From an uncultured Solobacterium sp. (lineage in GTDB: Bacteria > Bacillota_I > Bacilli_A > Erysipelotrichales > Erysipelotrichaceae): a stretch of DNA of 64,000 bases. The position numbers and the translations under genes were made by a program. Shown here one piece after another: positions 52,721 to 62,675 of the stretch. The stretch's first letter is position 1, and the number at the start of each line of letters is the position of its first letter. The notes beneath the pieces were generated by a model. It was given only the letters and a program-made list of their open reading frames with translations, was not told where the DNA came from and ran no database searches. The stretch is from positions 1-64,000 of the forward strand of contig URYK01000003.1 of the NCBI GenBank assembly GCA_900552125.1, written 5' to 3'.

Positions 52721-53281
52721 ATGAAAAAAATAGTTGAAATTGTACATGATATTATATCTATGCATATCTCAAATGATAGTGTAGTGGCTGATTTTACGAT
52801 GGGACAGGGGTATGATACTGAGTTTCTAGCAAATCATGCTAAGTATGTTTATGCCTTTGATATTCAAGCATCTGCATATGAACTAACAAAAGTACGTTTA
52901 GAGAAAGCAGAACTTTTGAATAAAGTAAATTTGATACTGGATTCACATGAGAATTGCGATCATTATATAAAAGAAAAAATAGATGCGGGTGTCTTTAATT
53001 TTGGTTTTCTACCACATGGAGATGAACGGATTACAACAAATGTTGAATCTTCTTTGAAAGCGGTACAGAAAGCATTGAGCTTATTGAAAAGACATGGTAT
53101 CCTAGTGTTAGTAATGTATCCAGGACATGTTGTGGGTAAAATAGAAAGTGATGCATTATATAACTGGAGTCAGACACTAAGCAGTAAATTTTTTAGTGTA
53201 TGTTGTATTCAAATGCATAACAAGGTTAAAAGTCCATACATTATTATAATTCAAAAGGAAAAGGTGATGAATGATGATTAG
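52721..53281 (+). CDS. mnmM-like: YtqB/MnmM-type SAM-dependent methyltransferase
   Basis: 186 residues. Motif I is ADFTMGQGYDTEFLA and motif II is VYAFDIQASA; FNFGFLPHGDE is typical of the YtqB family. B. subtilis YtqB (MnmM) methylates nm5U34 of tRNAs. ATG 52721 follows GGAGG; the frame is open to 52694 but without a ribosome site. It starts a four-gene operon. Confidence 0.85.
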   Translation: MKKIVEIVHDIISMHISNDSVVADFTMGQGYDTEFLANHAKYVYAFDIQASAYELTKVRLEKAELLNKVNLILDSHENCDHYIKEKIDAGVFNFGFLPHGDERITTNVESSLKAVQKALSLLKRHGILVLVMYPGHVVGKIESDALYNWSQTLSSKFFSVCCIQMHNKVKSPYIIIIQKEKVMNDD

Positions 53282-53912
53282 AGCAGTTGTATTTGATATG
53301 GATGGGGTGTTGGTAAACAGTGAACCAAAGTATTTGGAACAATTACTTGGATTTTTTCATTGTTATGGGGCAGATGCTGATGATGCTTTTTTTCATGCAT
53401 TAGTAGGTAGCTCTTATGAATATACGTATCATAAATGTATAGAAAAAATGCAGGTAGACTGGTCAATTGAAGAGTTTACAGAAAAACTAGATAAGTATGT
53501 AGAAGAACATCCATTTCGTTACGATGAGGTATTAAATCCGGGGGTAAAGGAAATTCTTTGCTGGCTGAAAAAAGAAGGTTATAAAACTGCAATTGCTTCA
53601 AGTTCTTGGTTATATCAGATAGAAGAAATGGTCAATGTTTGTGGCTTGCAGGATTATTTTGATGTGTTATTAAGTGGTGAGATGTTTGAAGAAAGTAAAC
53701 CCAATCCAGAAATCTATTTAACAGCCGCAAAGAAGTTAGGTGTTGATCCATCAGAATGTGTTGCGGTGGAAGATAGTACGTATGGTATTGCGGCAGGAAA
53801 TGCAGCAGGCATGCGTGTTATCGCTTATGCGGATGAGCAATTTGGTATTGACCAAAGTAAAGCTTATGCAAAAATCCATTCTATGGACGAGGTGAAAAAA
53901 TACGTAAAATAA
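53274..53912 (+). CDS. HAD family phosphatase (beta-phosphoglucomutase-like)
   Basis: 212 residues. The nucleophile motif FDMDGVLVNSEP, cap domain, ASSS (motif II), KPNPEIY (motif III lysine) and VAVEDSTYG (motif IV) are present. It hydrolyses or moves phosphate on small sugar phosphates. It overlaps the methyltransferase stop by 8 bases; ATG 53271 is an alternative. Confidence 0.92.
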   Translation: MIRAVVFDMDGVLVNSEPKYLEQLLGFFHCYGADADDAFFHALVGSSYEYTYHKCIEKMQVDWSIEEFTEKLDKYVEEHPFRYDEVLNPGVKEILCWLKKEGYKTAIASSSWLYQIEEMVNVCGLQDYFDVLLSGEMFEESKPNPEIYLTAAKKLGVDPSECVAVEDSTYGIAAGNAAGMRVIAYADEQFGIDQSKAYAKIHSMDEVKKYVK

Positions 53913-53927
53913 AAGAGGAGGATGCAT

Positions 53928-54536
53928 ATGCGAGCTGCTGTATGTATTTATGACTGGTTTTGTAATTTTGAAATTAGCGCTATACTAGAAACTATGCATT
54001 TTGCGAATATAAAAGTTGATTTTATGTCAAAAACAACTGAACCGGTACGTTGTGAAGAAGGTATGCTGGCTATTCCTGAGAAAACATGGAAAGGCGCGAA
54101 AGTAGAGGATTACGATATTTTGATTTTAACAGGTATCGGTGCAGAAGATGATAGTGCTGATTGGATTATAACAGATGAAGATTTATTAAACTTAATTAGA
54201 GATTTTGATGCTCAAAAGAAATGGATTGCGGCTATTTCTGTTGCGCCGATGATTTTGATGAGTGCAGGCATTATGAAAGATAGACCATTTGTCTCATCAG
54301 TTACTAAAGAAAATTTTATGGAAAATGGCGGTTGTACAACCATTAGTTTTACAGCTGAACAATTGAAGAATATGATTGATGTAAATGAAATTGATCAGCA
54401 TGAAGGATTAGATGTTGTGATTTCTGATCATATTATTACCGCAAATGCTTGGCATTATCGAGAATGGGCTTGTGAAATTTCTAAAGTTTTAGGAATTGAT
54501 TTTCCTTATGGAACATTTGGTTTAGCAAAAAGATAA
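53928..54536 (+). CDS. DJ-1/PfpI family protein lacking the usual cysteine
   Basis: 202 residues of the class I glutamine-amidotransferase-like fold (YDILILTG, then AAISVAPMILMSAG). The elbow that normally holds the nucleophile (A-I-C) reads A-I-S-V, with no Cys, so classical amidase or glyoxalase activity is doubtful. Start at 53928, with GAGGAGG 6 bases before; the ATG at 53922 abuts that site. Third gene of the operon. Confidence 0.8.
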   Translation: MRAAVCIYDWFCNFEISAILETMHFANIKVDFMSKTTEPVRCEEGMLAIPEKTWKGAKVEDYDILILTGIGAEDDSADWIITDEDLLNLIRDFDAQKKWIAAISVAPMILMSAGIMKDRPFVSSVTKENFMENGGCTTISFTAEQLKNMIDVNEIDQHEGLDVVISDHIITANAWHYREWACEISKVLGIDFPYGTFGLAKR

Positions 54537-54548
54537 GTGAGGATAGAG

Positions 54549-55025
54549 ATGAAACTTTTATTTAAACAACGATTTTTTTCATGGTTCGACAGTTATGATA
54601 TATATAATGAGGCAGGAGAAACAATTTATACAGTAAAGGGACAATTATCATGGGGACATTGTCTAAAAATATATGATGCCCATGGATATGAAGTAGGGAC
54701 TGTGAAAGAAAGAGTATTGACGTTTCTTCCTAAATTCGAATTATATTTTGGAGATACTTATATGGGGTGTATCAGTAAAGAACTAAGTTTCTTTAAACCT
54801 AAATATAATATTGAATACAATGGATGGCATGTAGAAGGAAACATATGGGAATGGGATTATAGAATTTTAGATTCTTCTGGATATGAAATTGCGACAATAT
54901 CAAAACAATTATTTAATTGGACGGACACATACGTAATTGATGTTAAAAATCCTAAAGACTACCTTTGCGCTTTAATGTTAGTTCTTGCCATTGATGCGGA
55001 AAAATGTTCAAACAATAATGCATAA
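54549..55025 (+). CDS. LURP-one-related (YxjI-type) protein
   Basis: 158 residues of beta-rich tubby-like fold with repeated Trp/Tyr strands (FKQRFFSWFDSYDIYN at the start, VKGQLSWGHCLKIYDA, VEGNIWEWDYRILDS). Family members are soluble or membrane-associated and mostly of unknown function. The ATG at 54549 follows GTGAGG. It ends the operon before a terminator. Confidence 0.85.
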   Translation: MKLLFKQRFFSWFDSYDIYNEAGETIYTVKGQLSWGHCLKIYDAHGYEVGTVKERVLTFLPKFELYFGDTYMGCISKELSFFKPKYNIEYNGWHVEGNIWEWDYRILDSSGYEIATISKQLFNWTDTYVIDVKNPKDYLCALMLVLAIDAEKCSNNNA

Positions 55026-55035
55026 AAGAGAAATT

Positions 55036-55073
55036 CATATTAGCTTATACAATGTAAGTTAATATGTTTTTTT
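55036..55073 (+). terminator. Terminator of the mnmM-to-LURP operon
   Basis: CATATTAGCTTA pairs with TAAGTTAATATG around TACAATG, followed by TTTTTTT. Confidence 0.85.
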
Positions 55074-55219
55074 GTATCTAATTACTATGATTGATTCATT
55101 ATTAAACAAAAAAGTTAAATTTTATTAAAAAAACCGTAATTATATTGTAAGGGATGTTAAAGGTATTCGATGCTATACTTTATATAGAGGATTAAAGAGA
55201 TGGCATGGAGGCAATTATA

Positions 55220-55681
55220 GTGAAAAAAATTATGAAAATATGTTTGTTGATGTTTTTGATGCTGTTTTTCACTGGCTGTGATGATTCATATAAATATAAT
55301 GATAGAATAGCAGAAATTATAAATACAGATTTTTCAGAAATTCTATTATTTGAAAGTGCACAAGGGTTTGGAAACGATGAATTTAACATTTATTTAATAT
55401 CATTAGATGAACCGCAATCCTTGGAATCTTTTCAGCCAATTGATGATAATTTCTTTGAATTACTAGATCATAGTTTTCTATCAATGCTAGATACGGAAGT
55501 AGAGGCTAACGACTACCCAGATTTTGATAAAGAAGCTTTTCTAGAAGATTTTTCTGAATTAGAAAATGATAAAAATACAGAATATCTTTATCTTGAAGAA
55601 AGAGAAGATGGAATGAAAGATGAACTACTTGTTTATAATGAAGAAATGAATATAGGATATTATTTTGTAATTGTTTTCTAA
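55220..55681 (+). CDS. Uncharacterised small lipoprotein
   Basis: 153 residues from a GTG start 8 bases after GGAGG. The N-terminus ICLLMFLMLFFTGC is a lipoprotein signal with the lipidated Cys at residue 20. The mature part is very acidic (many Asp, Glu) and has no recognised domain. The ATG at 55205 lies before the ribosome site. The next gene, a broken anti-sigma-like gene, starts 25 bases later, so they may have been one operon. Confidence 0.7.
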   Translation: MKKIMKICLLMFLMLFFTGCDDSYKYNDRIAEIINTDFSEILLFESAQGFGNDEFNIYLISLDEPQSLESFQPIDDNFFELLDHSFLSMLDTEVEANDYPDFDKEAFLEDFSELENDKNTEYLYLEEREDGMKDELLVYNEEMNIGYYFVIVF

Positions 55682-55706
55682 AACTAATGAAAAAGAGGAT
55701 ATGATA

Positions 55707-56619
55707 ATGGAAATCAACTGTAGTATTATTGAAGATTTATTACCAAAGTATATTGATGGATCATGTAGTGATGAAAGTAAAAAGCTAATTGAAATACTTG
55801 TCAGCATTGCCAATATCTATATGTTAATATGAAACGTAATGAAACAGATGCTGTAGAGAAAAAATTTGATGTTTTGAAAAAAATAAAAAGAAACCGTCAT
55901 TTTTTAGTATGTTTCTTCTTTGTCTTCGTTTTGATTTTACTGCTTCTGTTCTTTCAAATACAAGGAATATTAGCAAGAGCTCTTATGTATCATCATTTAC
56001 ATAAAATTGAAAATGCAAATGATTATACGGTATCAACTATAACTTATCATGAAGATAGTGATTTAAGTTCAGAGTTTTATGGGATGAGTTTGACTGGAGA
56101 AGGAGAAGACGATAATTTTAAGATAGTATGGGAACCATTTCATAAGGTCGAAGATAATTATGAAGATATATCAAACGGCGAGAATATGACGTTTCGTTTA
56201 ACTACTTCATTTCAAAAAGAATTGGAAATTCTAACTAAAAAAATGTTGCCAAATGGACATAGAGTGGCAATTGGAGGATTACTAACTACACAAACCAAAG
56301 AATATTTAATTAACCATTATGAAAATAATATAGATTATGATAAGTCCTTATTTAAAGAAGTTCCTTTAACATTTGGGTTGCATGTAGATGATACTACATC
56401 TATAGATACCGCAATTGAAGAAGCAAAACTAATACAGGAATATTTTGATAAATTAGGTTTCAATTAGAAATATATAATATAACTTTTGAATCACGTAATG
56501 GAAATTGGGAGTCTTTTGAGAATTTAAAGAGAGAAGATTTAACTACAGCTTTATCAGCTCGAATAACAAAGATGAAAAATGGTGAAACGGATGAATCTAT
56601 TTTGTATTCAACTAATTAA
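55707..56619 (+). pseudogene. Twice-frameshifted zinc-finger anti-sigma-like membrane protein
   Basis: The first frame encodes MEINCSIIEDLLPKYIDGSC and stops at 55832. The next frame supplies the second zinc-finger half CQHCQYLYVNMKRNETD, a membrane helix (FLVCFFFVFVLILLLLFF), an outside domain, and stops at 56467. The third frame continues LEIYNITFESRNGNWESFEN to a stop at 56619. So one gene of about 300 residues with zf-HC2 N-terminus has lost one base near 55790 and one near 56455. zf-HC2 proteins are usually anti-sigma factors. No sigma gene lies next to it. Confidence 0.7.
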
Positions 56620-56739
56620 TATATCTTTTATATTCAATTGCTAGGATTAGCTGTTGTGTTTTATTAGCTTAATGTTTAGTAATTTTTATATCTATAATTT
56701 ATTGCTATATAATGCATTCGAGTAATAAAGTTATTGTGG

Positions 56740-56909
56740 GTGAAATTATGTTATTACGCACTATTTTCAATAGAAGATAGGAATTTAATTCCTTTTGAAA
56801 TTGATCCCTTTGAAATTATTTGTGTTATAGAATAATTGAAGAAGATATTGTGTTTTGGAATCATGAAAATAAACAGATAAATGCAGTTACTAGAATTAAT
56901 GAAATATAA
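56740..56909 (+). pseudogene. Small frameshifted gene remnant
   Basis: The frame from GTG 56740 gives YYALFSIEDRNLIPFEIDPF, then stops; another frame directly continues EEDIVFWNHENKQINAVTRI to a stop at 56909. A terminator follows. Both parts read like protein, but the family is unknown. The start lacks a clear ribosome site. Confidence 0.35.
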
Positions 56910-56911
56910 TT

Positions 56912-56954
56912 AAAGATAGGAACCATTTAATAGATTGTAATTCCTATCTTTTTT
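56912..56954 (+). terminator. Terminator after the remnant
   Basis: AAAGATAGGAA pairs with TTCCTATCTTT and is followed by TTT. Confidence 0.8.
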
Positions 56955-57039
56955 ATAACATAGTTTAAAATTGACAAAAAAGCGTAAATGTATGTATGAA
57001 AAAATCACTCTTCATAGAGTGATGGCTGTTATATTGTAT

Positions 57040-57470
57040 TTAGTATACTGGATTATTGAAGTCTTCGCATTCTTCTTGCCAAAAAAACATATTGTCTTTT
57101 ATAGTACTAGTGAGTTCTTCATACTGTTCCTTGGTAATATATTTTTTGCTCAACATAAAGGCATAAAATTTCTTAAAGCTTGCGGCGGTGCTTTTTATGG
57201 TGTTTGGTGTTGACCACATGCATTTTCTGATGAAGAAATAACCGAAGAAATCATTTAAAGCATAGCTAGTGCAACCAAAGTTGTAATCATTTGCATCTTC
57301 TCGTAAGGAAAAGGTATTTAAATAGAACTCGACATTATTACAATGTCTGCAGATTGTTTTTTTTTTGATAATCCCTGTAAAGTCAGGTATTCTTTGAATT
57401 GTTGAATGTAGTGGTTGTTGTTTTCTGTGGTAATTTTACATTTAAGTTCATAATTTTCATAATTTGTCAT
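57040..57470 (-). pseudogene. Recombinase-like gene split by a frameshift at an A10 tract
   Basis: On the minus strand ATG 57470 (behind GAGG) encodes YIQQFKEYLTLQGLSKK, then a run of ten A (57366-57357 on plus) throws the frame to an early stop at 57318. Shifting one frame at that run opens a long frame with NVEFYLNTFSL, FFIRKCMWSTPNTIKSTA and FYAFMLSKKYITKEQYEEL, ending at 57040. The restored product of about 142 residues looks like the N-terminal SAM-like (core-binding) domain of tyrosine recombinases. Either a broken gene or one controlled by slippage. Confidence 0.65.
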
Positions 57471-57535
57471 AGGATACCTCGCATTTTTCATATTTATTAT
57501 AACAAAAAAACCAAAAGAAAATAAAATAAAATTTT

Positions 57536-57608
57536 TTAGCACTCAGACCTTGACAGTGCTAAATGTTGTGTTATAATATCATTAGCAATCAAAGAGTGAG
57601 AGTGCTAA
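57536..57608 (+). promoter_or_regulatory. clpB promoter with two CIRCE operators
   Basis: CIRCE 1 (57536-57562) is TTAGCACTC-N9-CAGTGCTAA overlapping the -35 TTGACA (57550-57555); the -10 TATAAT is at 57572-57577 (16-base spacer). CIRCE 2 (57582-57608) is TTAGCAATC-N9-GAGTGCTAA. The layout is the same as at hrcA. Confidence 0.92.
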
Positions 57609-57624
57609 AAAGGAGCGTGATCGT

Positions 57625-60183
57625 ATGAACTTTGATAAAATTAGTGAAAAACTACAAGAAGTCATTATGCATGCAGTAGAAATCTGTAAGAACTATCGTC
57701 ATGCTAATGTTGACACCATTCACATGTTGAAGGCAATTTATGAGAATGATGTGCTGGATGGTTTGTTTAAACGTTTGAATTTAGATAAAACAAGAGCTTT
57801 ATCAATAATTGATGAGGAAATGAAACGTGTTGCGACTACATCAAATGCGAATCCTCAGTTTTCTAATGAAGTAGCTAATGCTTTTTCAAAAGCTGAACAA
57901 TGGAGCGCAAGTGTACAGGAAACCTATTTAAGTGTAGCAAGTGTATGGATTGCGTTGATGTTTAATCGTTCTTATATCTCTAAAAAATTGGTAAAGGAAT
58001 TCAATTTGAAGGAAGATGTCTGTAAAGATGAGGAATTGAAGCGTCGAGGGGGTAAAACGATGGATTCACCTAATGCGGAAACAAATTTAGAAGCGTTAAG
58101 TAAATATGGTCGTGATTTAGTAGAGGATGTAAAAAATGGGAAAATCGATCCTATTATCGGACGTGATGATGAGATTCGTCGAGTAATTCAGATTCTTTCT
58201 CGTAAAACGAAAAACAATCCAGTGCTGATTGGTGAGCCTGGTGTTGGTAAGACAGCCGTTGTGGAAGGAATTGCATGGCGTATTATGAAGGGCGATGTTC
58301 CACAATCTTTAAAAGATAAGAAATTAATTGAATTAGATATGGGTTCTTTGATTGCTGGGGCTAAATATCGCGGTGAGTTTGAAGAACGTCTGAAATCAAT
58401 TCTTGAAGAAGTAAAACAGGCGGAAGGTAATATTATTCTTTTCATTGATGAAATTCATAACTTAGTTGGTGCTGGTAAAACAGAAGGAAGCATGGATGCT
58501 GGAAACATGTTGAAACCAATGTTAGCACGTGGTGAACTTCGTTGTATCGGAGCTACAACATTTAATGAATATCGTCAGTATATTGAAAGGGATGCTGCTT
58601 TGGAACGTCGTTTTCAACGTGTAACGGTACAAGAGCCGACGGTAGAAGATACAATTTCTATTTTACGTGGATTGAAAGATCGTTTTGAATCTTATCATGG
58701 TGTAAAAATTTTAGATGAGGCAATTATAGCTGCCGCAACAATGTCAAACCGTTATATTACGGATCGATTCCTTCCTGATAAAGCGATTGACTTAATTGAT
58801 GAAGCATGTGCAACTTTACGTGTAGAAATGGAATCCATGCCACAGGAATTAGATGAACTGCAAAGAAAAATCATGCAATTGCAGATTGAGGAAACAGCTT
58901 TAAAGAAAGAAGAAGATAAAAAGTCTAAAGAACGTCTTGCGGATATACGAGATGAATTAGCTGAATTGCAGTCACAAAAAGCTACTATGTATACTAAATG
59001 GGAAGATGAAAAGGCAGAATTGCAGGAAAGTAAAGATGCGAAAGTTAAATTGGAAAAAGCTCGTCTTGATTTGGAACAGGCTCAAAATGAAGCCCGTTAT
59101 GAAGATGCGGCAAAACTGCAATATGGTACGATTCCTCATTTAGAAAAACTGATTCGTGAACAAGCACAGAAACAAAAAGAAGATGCGATGATTCAGGAAA
59201 CAGTAAATGAAGAAATGATTGCGAAAATTGTTTCAAAATGGACTGGTGTTGAAGTCACACGATTAGTAGAAAGTGAACGTCAGAAACTTCTTCATTTAAA
59301 AGAAGCATTATCAAAACGTGTTATTGGGCAAGACAATGCGCTAGAATTAGTAACGGATGCAATTTTACGTAGCAAGGCACAGATTCAAGATGAAAACCGT
59401 CCAATCGGAAGCTTCTTATTCTTAGGTCCTACTGGTGTTGGTAAAACAGAAGTTGCTAAGGCATTGGCAGAACAGTTATTTGATAGTGAATCTCATATCG
59501 TACGTATTGATATGAGTGAATATATGGAGAAACATAGTGTGTCTCGTTTAATCGGTGCTCCTCCGGGATATGTAGGTTATGACGAAGGCGGACAGTTAAG
59601 CGAGGCCGTTCGTAGAAATCCATATTCTATAGTCTTATTTGATGAAGTTGAAAAAGCACATCCAGATGTATTCAATGTGTTGCTACAGATTTTAGATGAT
59701 GGTCGTATTACAGATTCTAAGGGTGTTACGGTCGACTTTAAGAATACGTTGCTGATTATGACAAGTAACTTAGGAAGTCAGTATGCATTTGATAAAGAAC
59801 ATCGTGATGAGAATTATATGAATGAGGTTAAGAAATATTTCAAACCGGAATTCATTAATCGTATTGATGAAATTGTAGTTTTCAATGCCTTAAATGAAGA
59901 TATGCTTGGTAAGATTGCCCATAAATTCATGAATGAGTTAGCAGAACGTCTTGCACATAAAGATATTACCTTAGAGGTTAATGATAAGGTATATCAGGCA
60001 ATTGCGACACAGGGAGTTGATCCAGTTTATGGAGCACGTCCTATGAAACGATATATCCAACGTAATATTGAAACTTTGATTGCGCGTAAGATGATTGAGG
60101 GCAATGCTGGAAAAGATGACCACATTTATCTGAATGTTGAAAACGGTGAATATGTGGTAAACATAAAGCATAGCGAAGATTAA
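57625..60183 (+). CDS. clpB: ATP-dependent disaggregase ClpB (Hsp100)
   Basis: 852 residues. An N-terminal Clp repeat domain (1-145), AAA+ 1 (Walker A GEPGVGKT from residue 203), the middle coiled coil (about 405-520) and AAA+ 2 (GPTGVGKTE from residue 601; [12 protein letters not shown]) are all there. The long middle domain and absence of ClpP-docking IGF-like loop point to ClpB rather than ClpA or ClpC. It dissolves aggregates with DnaK. AAGGAG precedes the ATG. Confidence 0.92.
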   Translation: MNFDKISEKLQEVIMHAVEICKNYRHANVDTIHMLKAIYENDVLDGLFKRLNLDKTRALSIIDEEMKRVATTSNANPQFSNEVANAFSKAEQWSASVQETYLSVASVWIALMFNRSYISKKLVKEFNLKEDVCKDEELKRRGGKTMDSPNAETNLEALSKYGRDLVEDVKNGKIDPIIGRDDEIRRVIQILSRKTKNNPVLIGEPGVGKTAVVEGIAWRIMKGDVPQSLKDKKLIELDMGSLIAGAKYRGEFEERLKSILEEVKQAEGNIILFIDEIHNLVGAGKTEGSMDAGNMLKPMLARGELRCIGATTFNEYRQYIERDAALERRFQRVTVQEPTVEDTISILRGLKDRFESYHGVKILDEAIIAAATMSNRYITDRFLPDKAIDLIDEACATLRVEMESMPQELDELQRKIMQLQIEETALKKEEDKKSKERLADIRDELAELQSQKATMYTKWEDEKAELQESKDAKVKLEKARLDLEQAQNEARYEDAAKLQYGTIPHLEKLIREQAQKQKEDAMIQETVNEEMIAKIVSKWTGVEVTRLVESERQKLLHLKEALSKRVIGQDNALELVTDAILRSKAQIQDENRPIGSFLFLGPTGVGKTEVAKALAEQLFDSESHIVRIDMSEYMEKHSVSRLIGAPPGYVGYDEGGQLSEAVRRNPYSIVLFDEVEKAHPDVFNVLLQILDDGRITDSKGVTVDFKNTLLIMTSNLGSQYAFDKEHRDENYMNEVKKYFKPEFINRIDEIVVFNALNEDMLGKIAHKFMNELAERLAHKDITLEVNDKVYQAIATQGVDPVYGARPMKRYIQRNIETLIARKMIEGNAGKDDHIYLNVENGEYVVNIKHSED

Positions 60184-60186
60184 ACT

Positions 60187-60228
60187 TGGGAAGCGTGTCA
60201 ATATGGCATGCTTCTCTTTCTTTTTATG
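60187..60228 (+). terminator. Terminator of clpB
   Basis: GGAAGCGTG pairs imperfectly with CATGCTTCT across an ATAT loop, followed by a T-rich tract. Confidence 0.65.
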
Positions 60229-60262
60229 AAAAAATATGCTATTGTAACTCAGGTGATATATA

Positions 60263-61018
60263 ATGATGATAATGATTGCACCAGCAAAGAAAATACGGCC
60301 AGTTATTGATTATATGGATGCTAGGCAAATGCCTATATTTATTAATAAAACAGAACAGTTGTTGGCTGAATTAAAGAAAAAATCAAAGGAAGAATGTAAG
60401 AAGATGCTTTCTTGTAGTAATAGTATTGCAGAGTGGACATATGATTCTTATCAGCAAATGGATTTATATCATAATGTCGTTCCTGCTTTATTGGCCTTTG
60501 ATGGTATTCAATATAAATATATGGCACCTGATGTATTTACAGATGAATGTTTTGCATATGTTCAAAAGCATTTACGTATCCTTTCTGCTTTTTATGGCAT
60601 ATTAACTCCTTTTGATGGAATTGTACCCTATCGATTAGAACTAGATAGTCCTTTTCATACATCGGTTTGTCATAGTTTATATGATTTTTGGAAAGATACC
60701 ATTTATCAGAATATCACATTAGAAGATAAACAGATCTTGGATTTATCCAGTAAACAGTATGGAAAAGCTGTAAAGCGATTTCTACAGAAGGATGTGCATT
60801 GTGTAACCTGTTATTTTCTAGAAGAGGAGCAGGGAAAATGTAGAGAAAAAGGAGTCTATGTGAAAATGGCAAGAGGGGAAATGGTACGCTGGCTGGCAGA
60901 GAATAATATTCAAACCTTTGAAGAAGTGAAGCAATTTTCTCGTTTAGGTTATCAATTTGATGAAAAATTATCTGATGATGTTTCTTATTGCTTTGTGCGT
61001 CATCACACAGTAAAATAA
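60263..61018 (+). CDS. yaaA: Peroxide-stress protein YaaA
   Basis: 251 residues of the YaaA/UPF0246 family: MIMIAPAKKIRP at the start, PALLAFDGIQYKYM, LSAFYGILTPFDGIVPYRLE and the FLEEEQGK-VKMARGE ending. In E. coli YaaA lowers free iron under peroxide stress and has a DNA-binding fold. It lies near feoAB, but they are not in one operon. ATG 60263 follows AGGTG; inner ATGs exist at 60266 and 60272. Confidence 0.92.
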   Translation: MMIMIAPAKKIRPVIDYMDARQMPIFINKTEQLLAELKKKSKEECKKMLSCSNSIAEWTYDSYQQMDLYHNVVPALLAFDGIQYKYMAPDVFTDECFAYVQKHLRILSAFYGILTPFDGIVPYRLELDSPFHTSVCHSLYDFWKDTIYQNITLEDKQILDLSSKQYGKAVKRFLQKDVHCVTCYFLEEEQGKCREKGVYVKMARGEMVRWLAENNIQTFEEVKQFSRLGYQFDEKLSDDVSYCFVRHHTVK

Positions 61019-61118
61019 AGTATGTGTTATTATGTTATCCTTGAATCTTTACTTGAAATTCGAAAACAATAAGCGTAAACTAGACACATAAGGCTTTTTA
61101 ATAAAGGCAGGGAAGTAT

Positions 61119-61964
61119 ATGTTTGGATACATTGTAGTCAATAAACCAGAGTTAAAGATAAAAGATTATGATCTATATCAATCTTTCTATTGCGGCTTAT
61201 GTAGAACATTACATGAACGATTTGGAAGAAGAGGGCAGGTTACGCTGAATTATGATTTAACTTTTCTAGCAATATTATTAAGCGGTTTATATGAACCAAA
61301 AGAAGAAATAGTTACAGAACGATGTATTGTGCATCCTTTTCAAAAACATCAAAAGCAGATAAATGAGTACATTCAGTATGCAGCGGATATGACTATTGTA
61401 TTAACATACTTAAAATGCGAAGATGATTGGAAAGATGAACGTCGCATGCAGGCACGTTCCATGATGTATACATTAAAAAAACCAATGCATGAATTGGAAA
61501 AACAATATTCTGAAAAAATCCAGCGTATAAAAGAAGCGTTACAGAAAACAGAGATCTTAGAAAAGAATCAATGTCAGGATTTAGATCAGCTGGCGAATCT
61601 AACTGGAATTATGATGGCAGAAATACTAACATATCGCAAGGATGAGTGGTATGATGTGTTATATGAAATGGGAGATTATTTAGGTAGATTCATCTATATC
61701 ATGGATGCTTATGATGATATAGAAAAAGATATAAAAGAAAATCAGTTTAATCCCTTTTCAAGCAGAAAAGATGATGAACATTTTGATGAACGTGTCAAAG
61801 TAATATTAGAGATGATGATAGCACGCAGTGCTGATGCATTCGAAACCTTGCCAATACTTAAATATGCTGATATATTAAGAAATATTATTTATTCTGGTGT
61901 TTGGGCCAAATATGAAATGATTAGAAAGAAAAGAACGGGTGAAGAAGATGGACGATCCATTTAA
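61119..61964 (+). CDS. DUF5685 family protein
   Basis: 281 residues: [20 protein letters not shown], then [20 protein letters not shown] and helical repeats containing [20 protein letters not shown]. These match the DUF5685 family. Function is unknown; the cysteine cluster and DDxxxD-like segment hint at metal binding or a prenyl-transferase-like fold (inference). It overlaps the J-domain gene by 17 bases, so the two are made together. Confidence 0.8.
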   Translation: MFGYIVVNKPELKIKDYDLYQSFYCGLCRTLHERFGRRGQVTLNYDLTFLAILLSGLYEPKEEIVTERCIVHPFQKHQKQINEYIQYAADMTIVLTYLKCEDDWKDERRMQARSMMYTLKKPMHELEKQYSEKIQRIKEALQKTEILEKNQCQDLDQLANLTGIMMAEILTYRKDEWYDVLYEMGDYLGRFIYIMDAYDDIEKDIKENQFNPFSSRKDDEHFDERVKVILEMMIARSADAFETLPILKYADILRNIIYSGVWAKYEMIRKKRTGEEDGRSI

Positions 61965-62556
61965 GATATTAGGAATATCAAGAGATGCAAGTGAAGATGA
62001 GATTAAACAAGCTTATCGTAAATTAGCTAAGAAATATCATCCAGATGTTAATAAGGATCCTGGAGCTGAAGAAAAGTTTAAACAGATTCAGAATGCTTAT
62101 CAGCAGGCTCTTGATTATAAAAAACATGGAAATGCTTCATGGCAGAATTCTCAGGGCTACCAGGGATATCAAGGATATCAGGGTTACTCACAAAGTTCCT
62201 TCAGCAATGATTATCAGGCAGCGGTGAATTATATCAATGCCGGTCATTTTAGAGAAGCTCTTCATGTATTAGAAAATATTTCACAAAGAGATGCTTCCTG
62301 GTATTATTTATATGCAATCTGTAATTATAGTTTAGGAAATCAGATTGCGGCTATGGAGGCAGCTGAAAAAGCATGTGAGATGGATCCTAGCAATCCACAG
62401 TATCGTCAGCTTTACGCAACAATGCAGAATGGCAGAATGCGTTATCAGAGAATGCAAAGTCCATATGGGGGAAATATGCAGAATCTATGCTGTCAGATCA
62501 TGATTTGTAATATGTGTTTAGGTGGAGGCTGTTTTCCATATTTTATTTGTTGTTAA
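61948..62556 (+). CDS. J-domain protein with GYQ repeats and Cys-rich tail
   Basis: 202 residues. A J domain (1-65, AKKYHPDVN with [20 protein letters not shown]) is followed by [11 protein letters not shown] repeats (about 70-85), a TPR-like helical part ([30 protein letters not shown] pairs) and a C-terminal [15 protein letters not shown] stretch that may bind metal or membrane. J-proteins stimulate Hsp70. It overlaps the DUF5685 stop. The ATG at 61948 was preferred over GTG 61939. Confidence 0.82.
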   Translation: MDDPFKILGISRDASEDEIKQAYRKLAKKYHPDVNKDPGAEEKFKQIQNAYQQALDYKKHGNASWQNSQGYQGYQGYQGYSQSSFSNDYQAAVNYINAGHFREALHVLENISQRDASWYYLYAICNYSLGNQIAAMEAAEKACEMDPSNPQYRQLYATMQNGRMRYQRMQSPYGGNMQNLCCQIMICNMCLGGGCFPYFICC

Positions 62557-62579
62557 CAGGAGAAAATCCTGTTTTTTTA
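62555..62579 (+). terminator. Terminator of the DUF5685/J-domain operon
   Basis: AACAGGA/TCCTGTT stem with a GAAAA loop and seven T, starting inside the stop codon. Confidence 0.9.
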
Positions 62580-62601
62580 TATTCTGACAAAACGAATAGC
62601 A

Positions 62602-62629
62602 TTGACAAAGTAAGGATTTAGAGTATTAT
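62602..62629 (+). promoter_or_regulatory. feoAB promoter
   Basis: TTGACA (62602-62607), 16-base spacer, TATTAT (62624-62629). No clear Fur box was found next to it. Confidence 0.6.
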
Positions 62630-62675
62630 ATTTATGGAACTTATATAAGGTTAACATTTAGAAAGCTGGGAGATT

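Noticed and set aside
56971..57213. Plus-strand frame of 80 codons from a TTG
   Set aside because: It lies opposite the restored recombinase-like gene on the minus strand, has no ribosome site and shows no family pattern.
62150..62190. Short tandem repeats as a CRISPR or regulatory array
   Set aside because: They are in-frame codon repeats for GYQ inside the J-protein, with no spacers.
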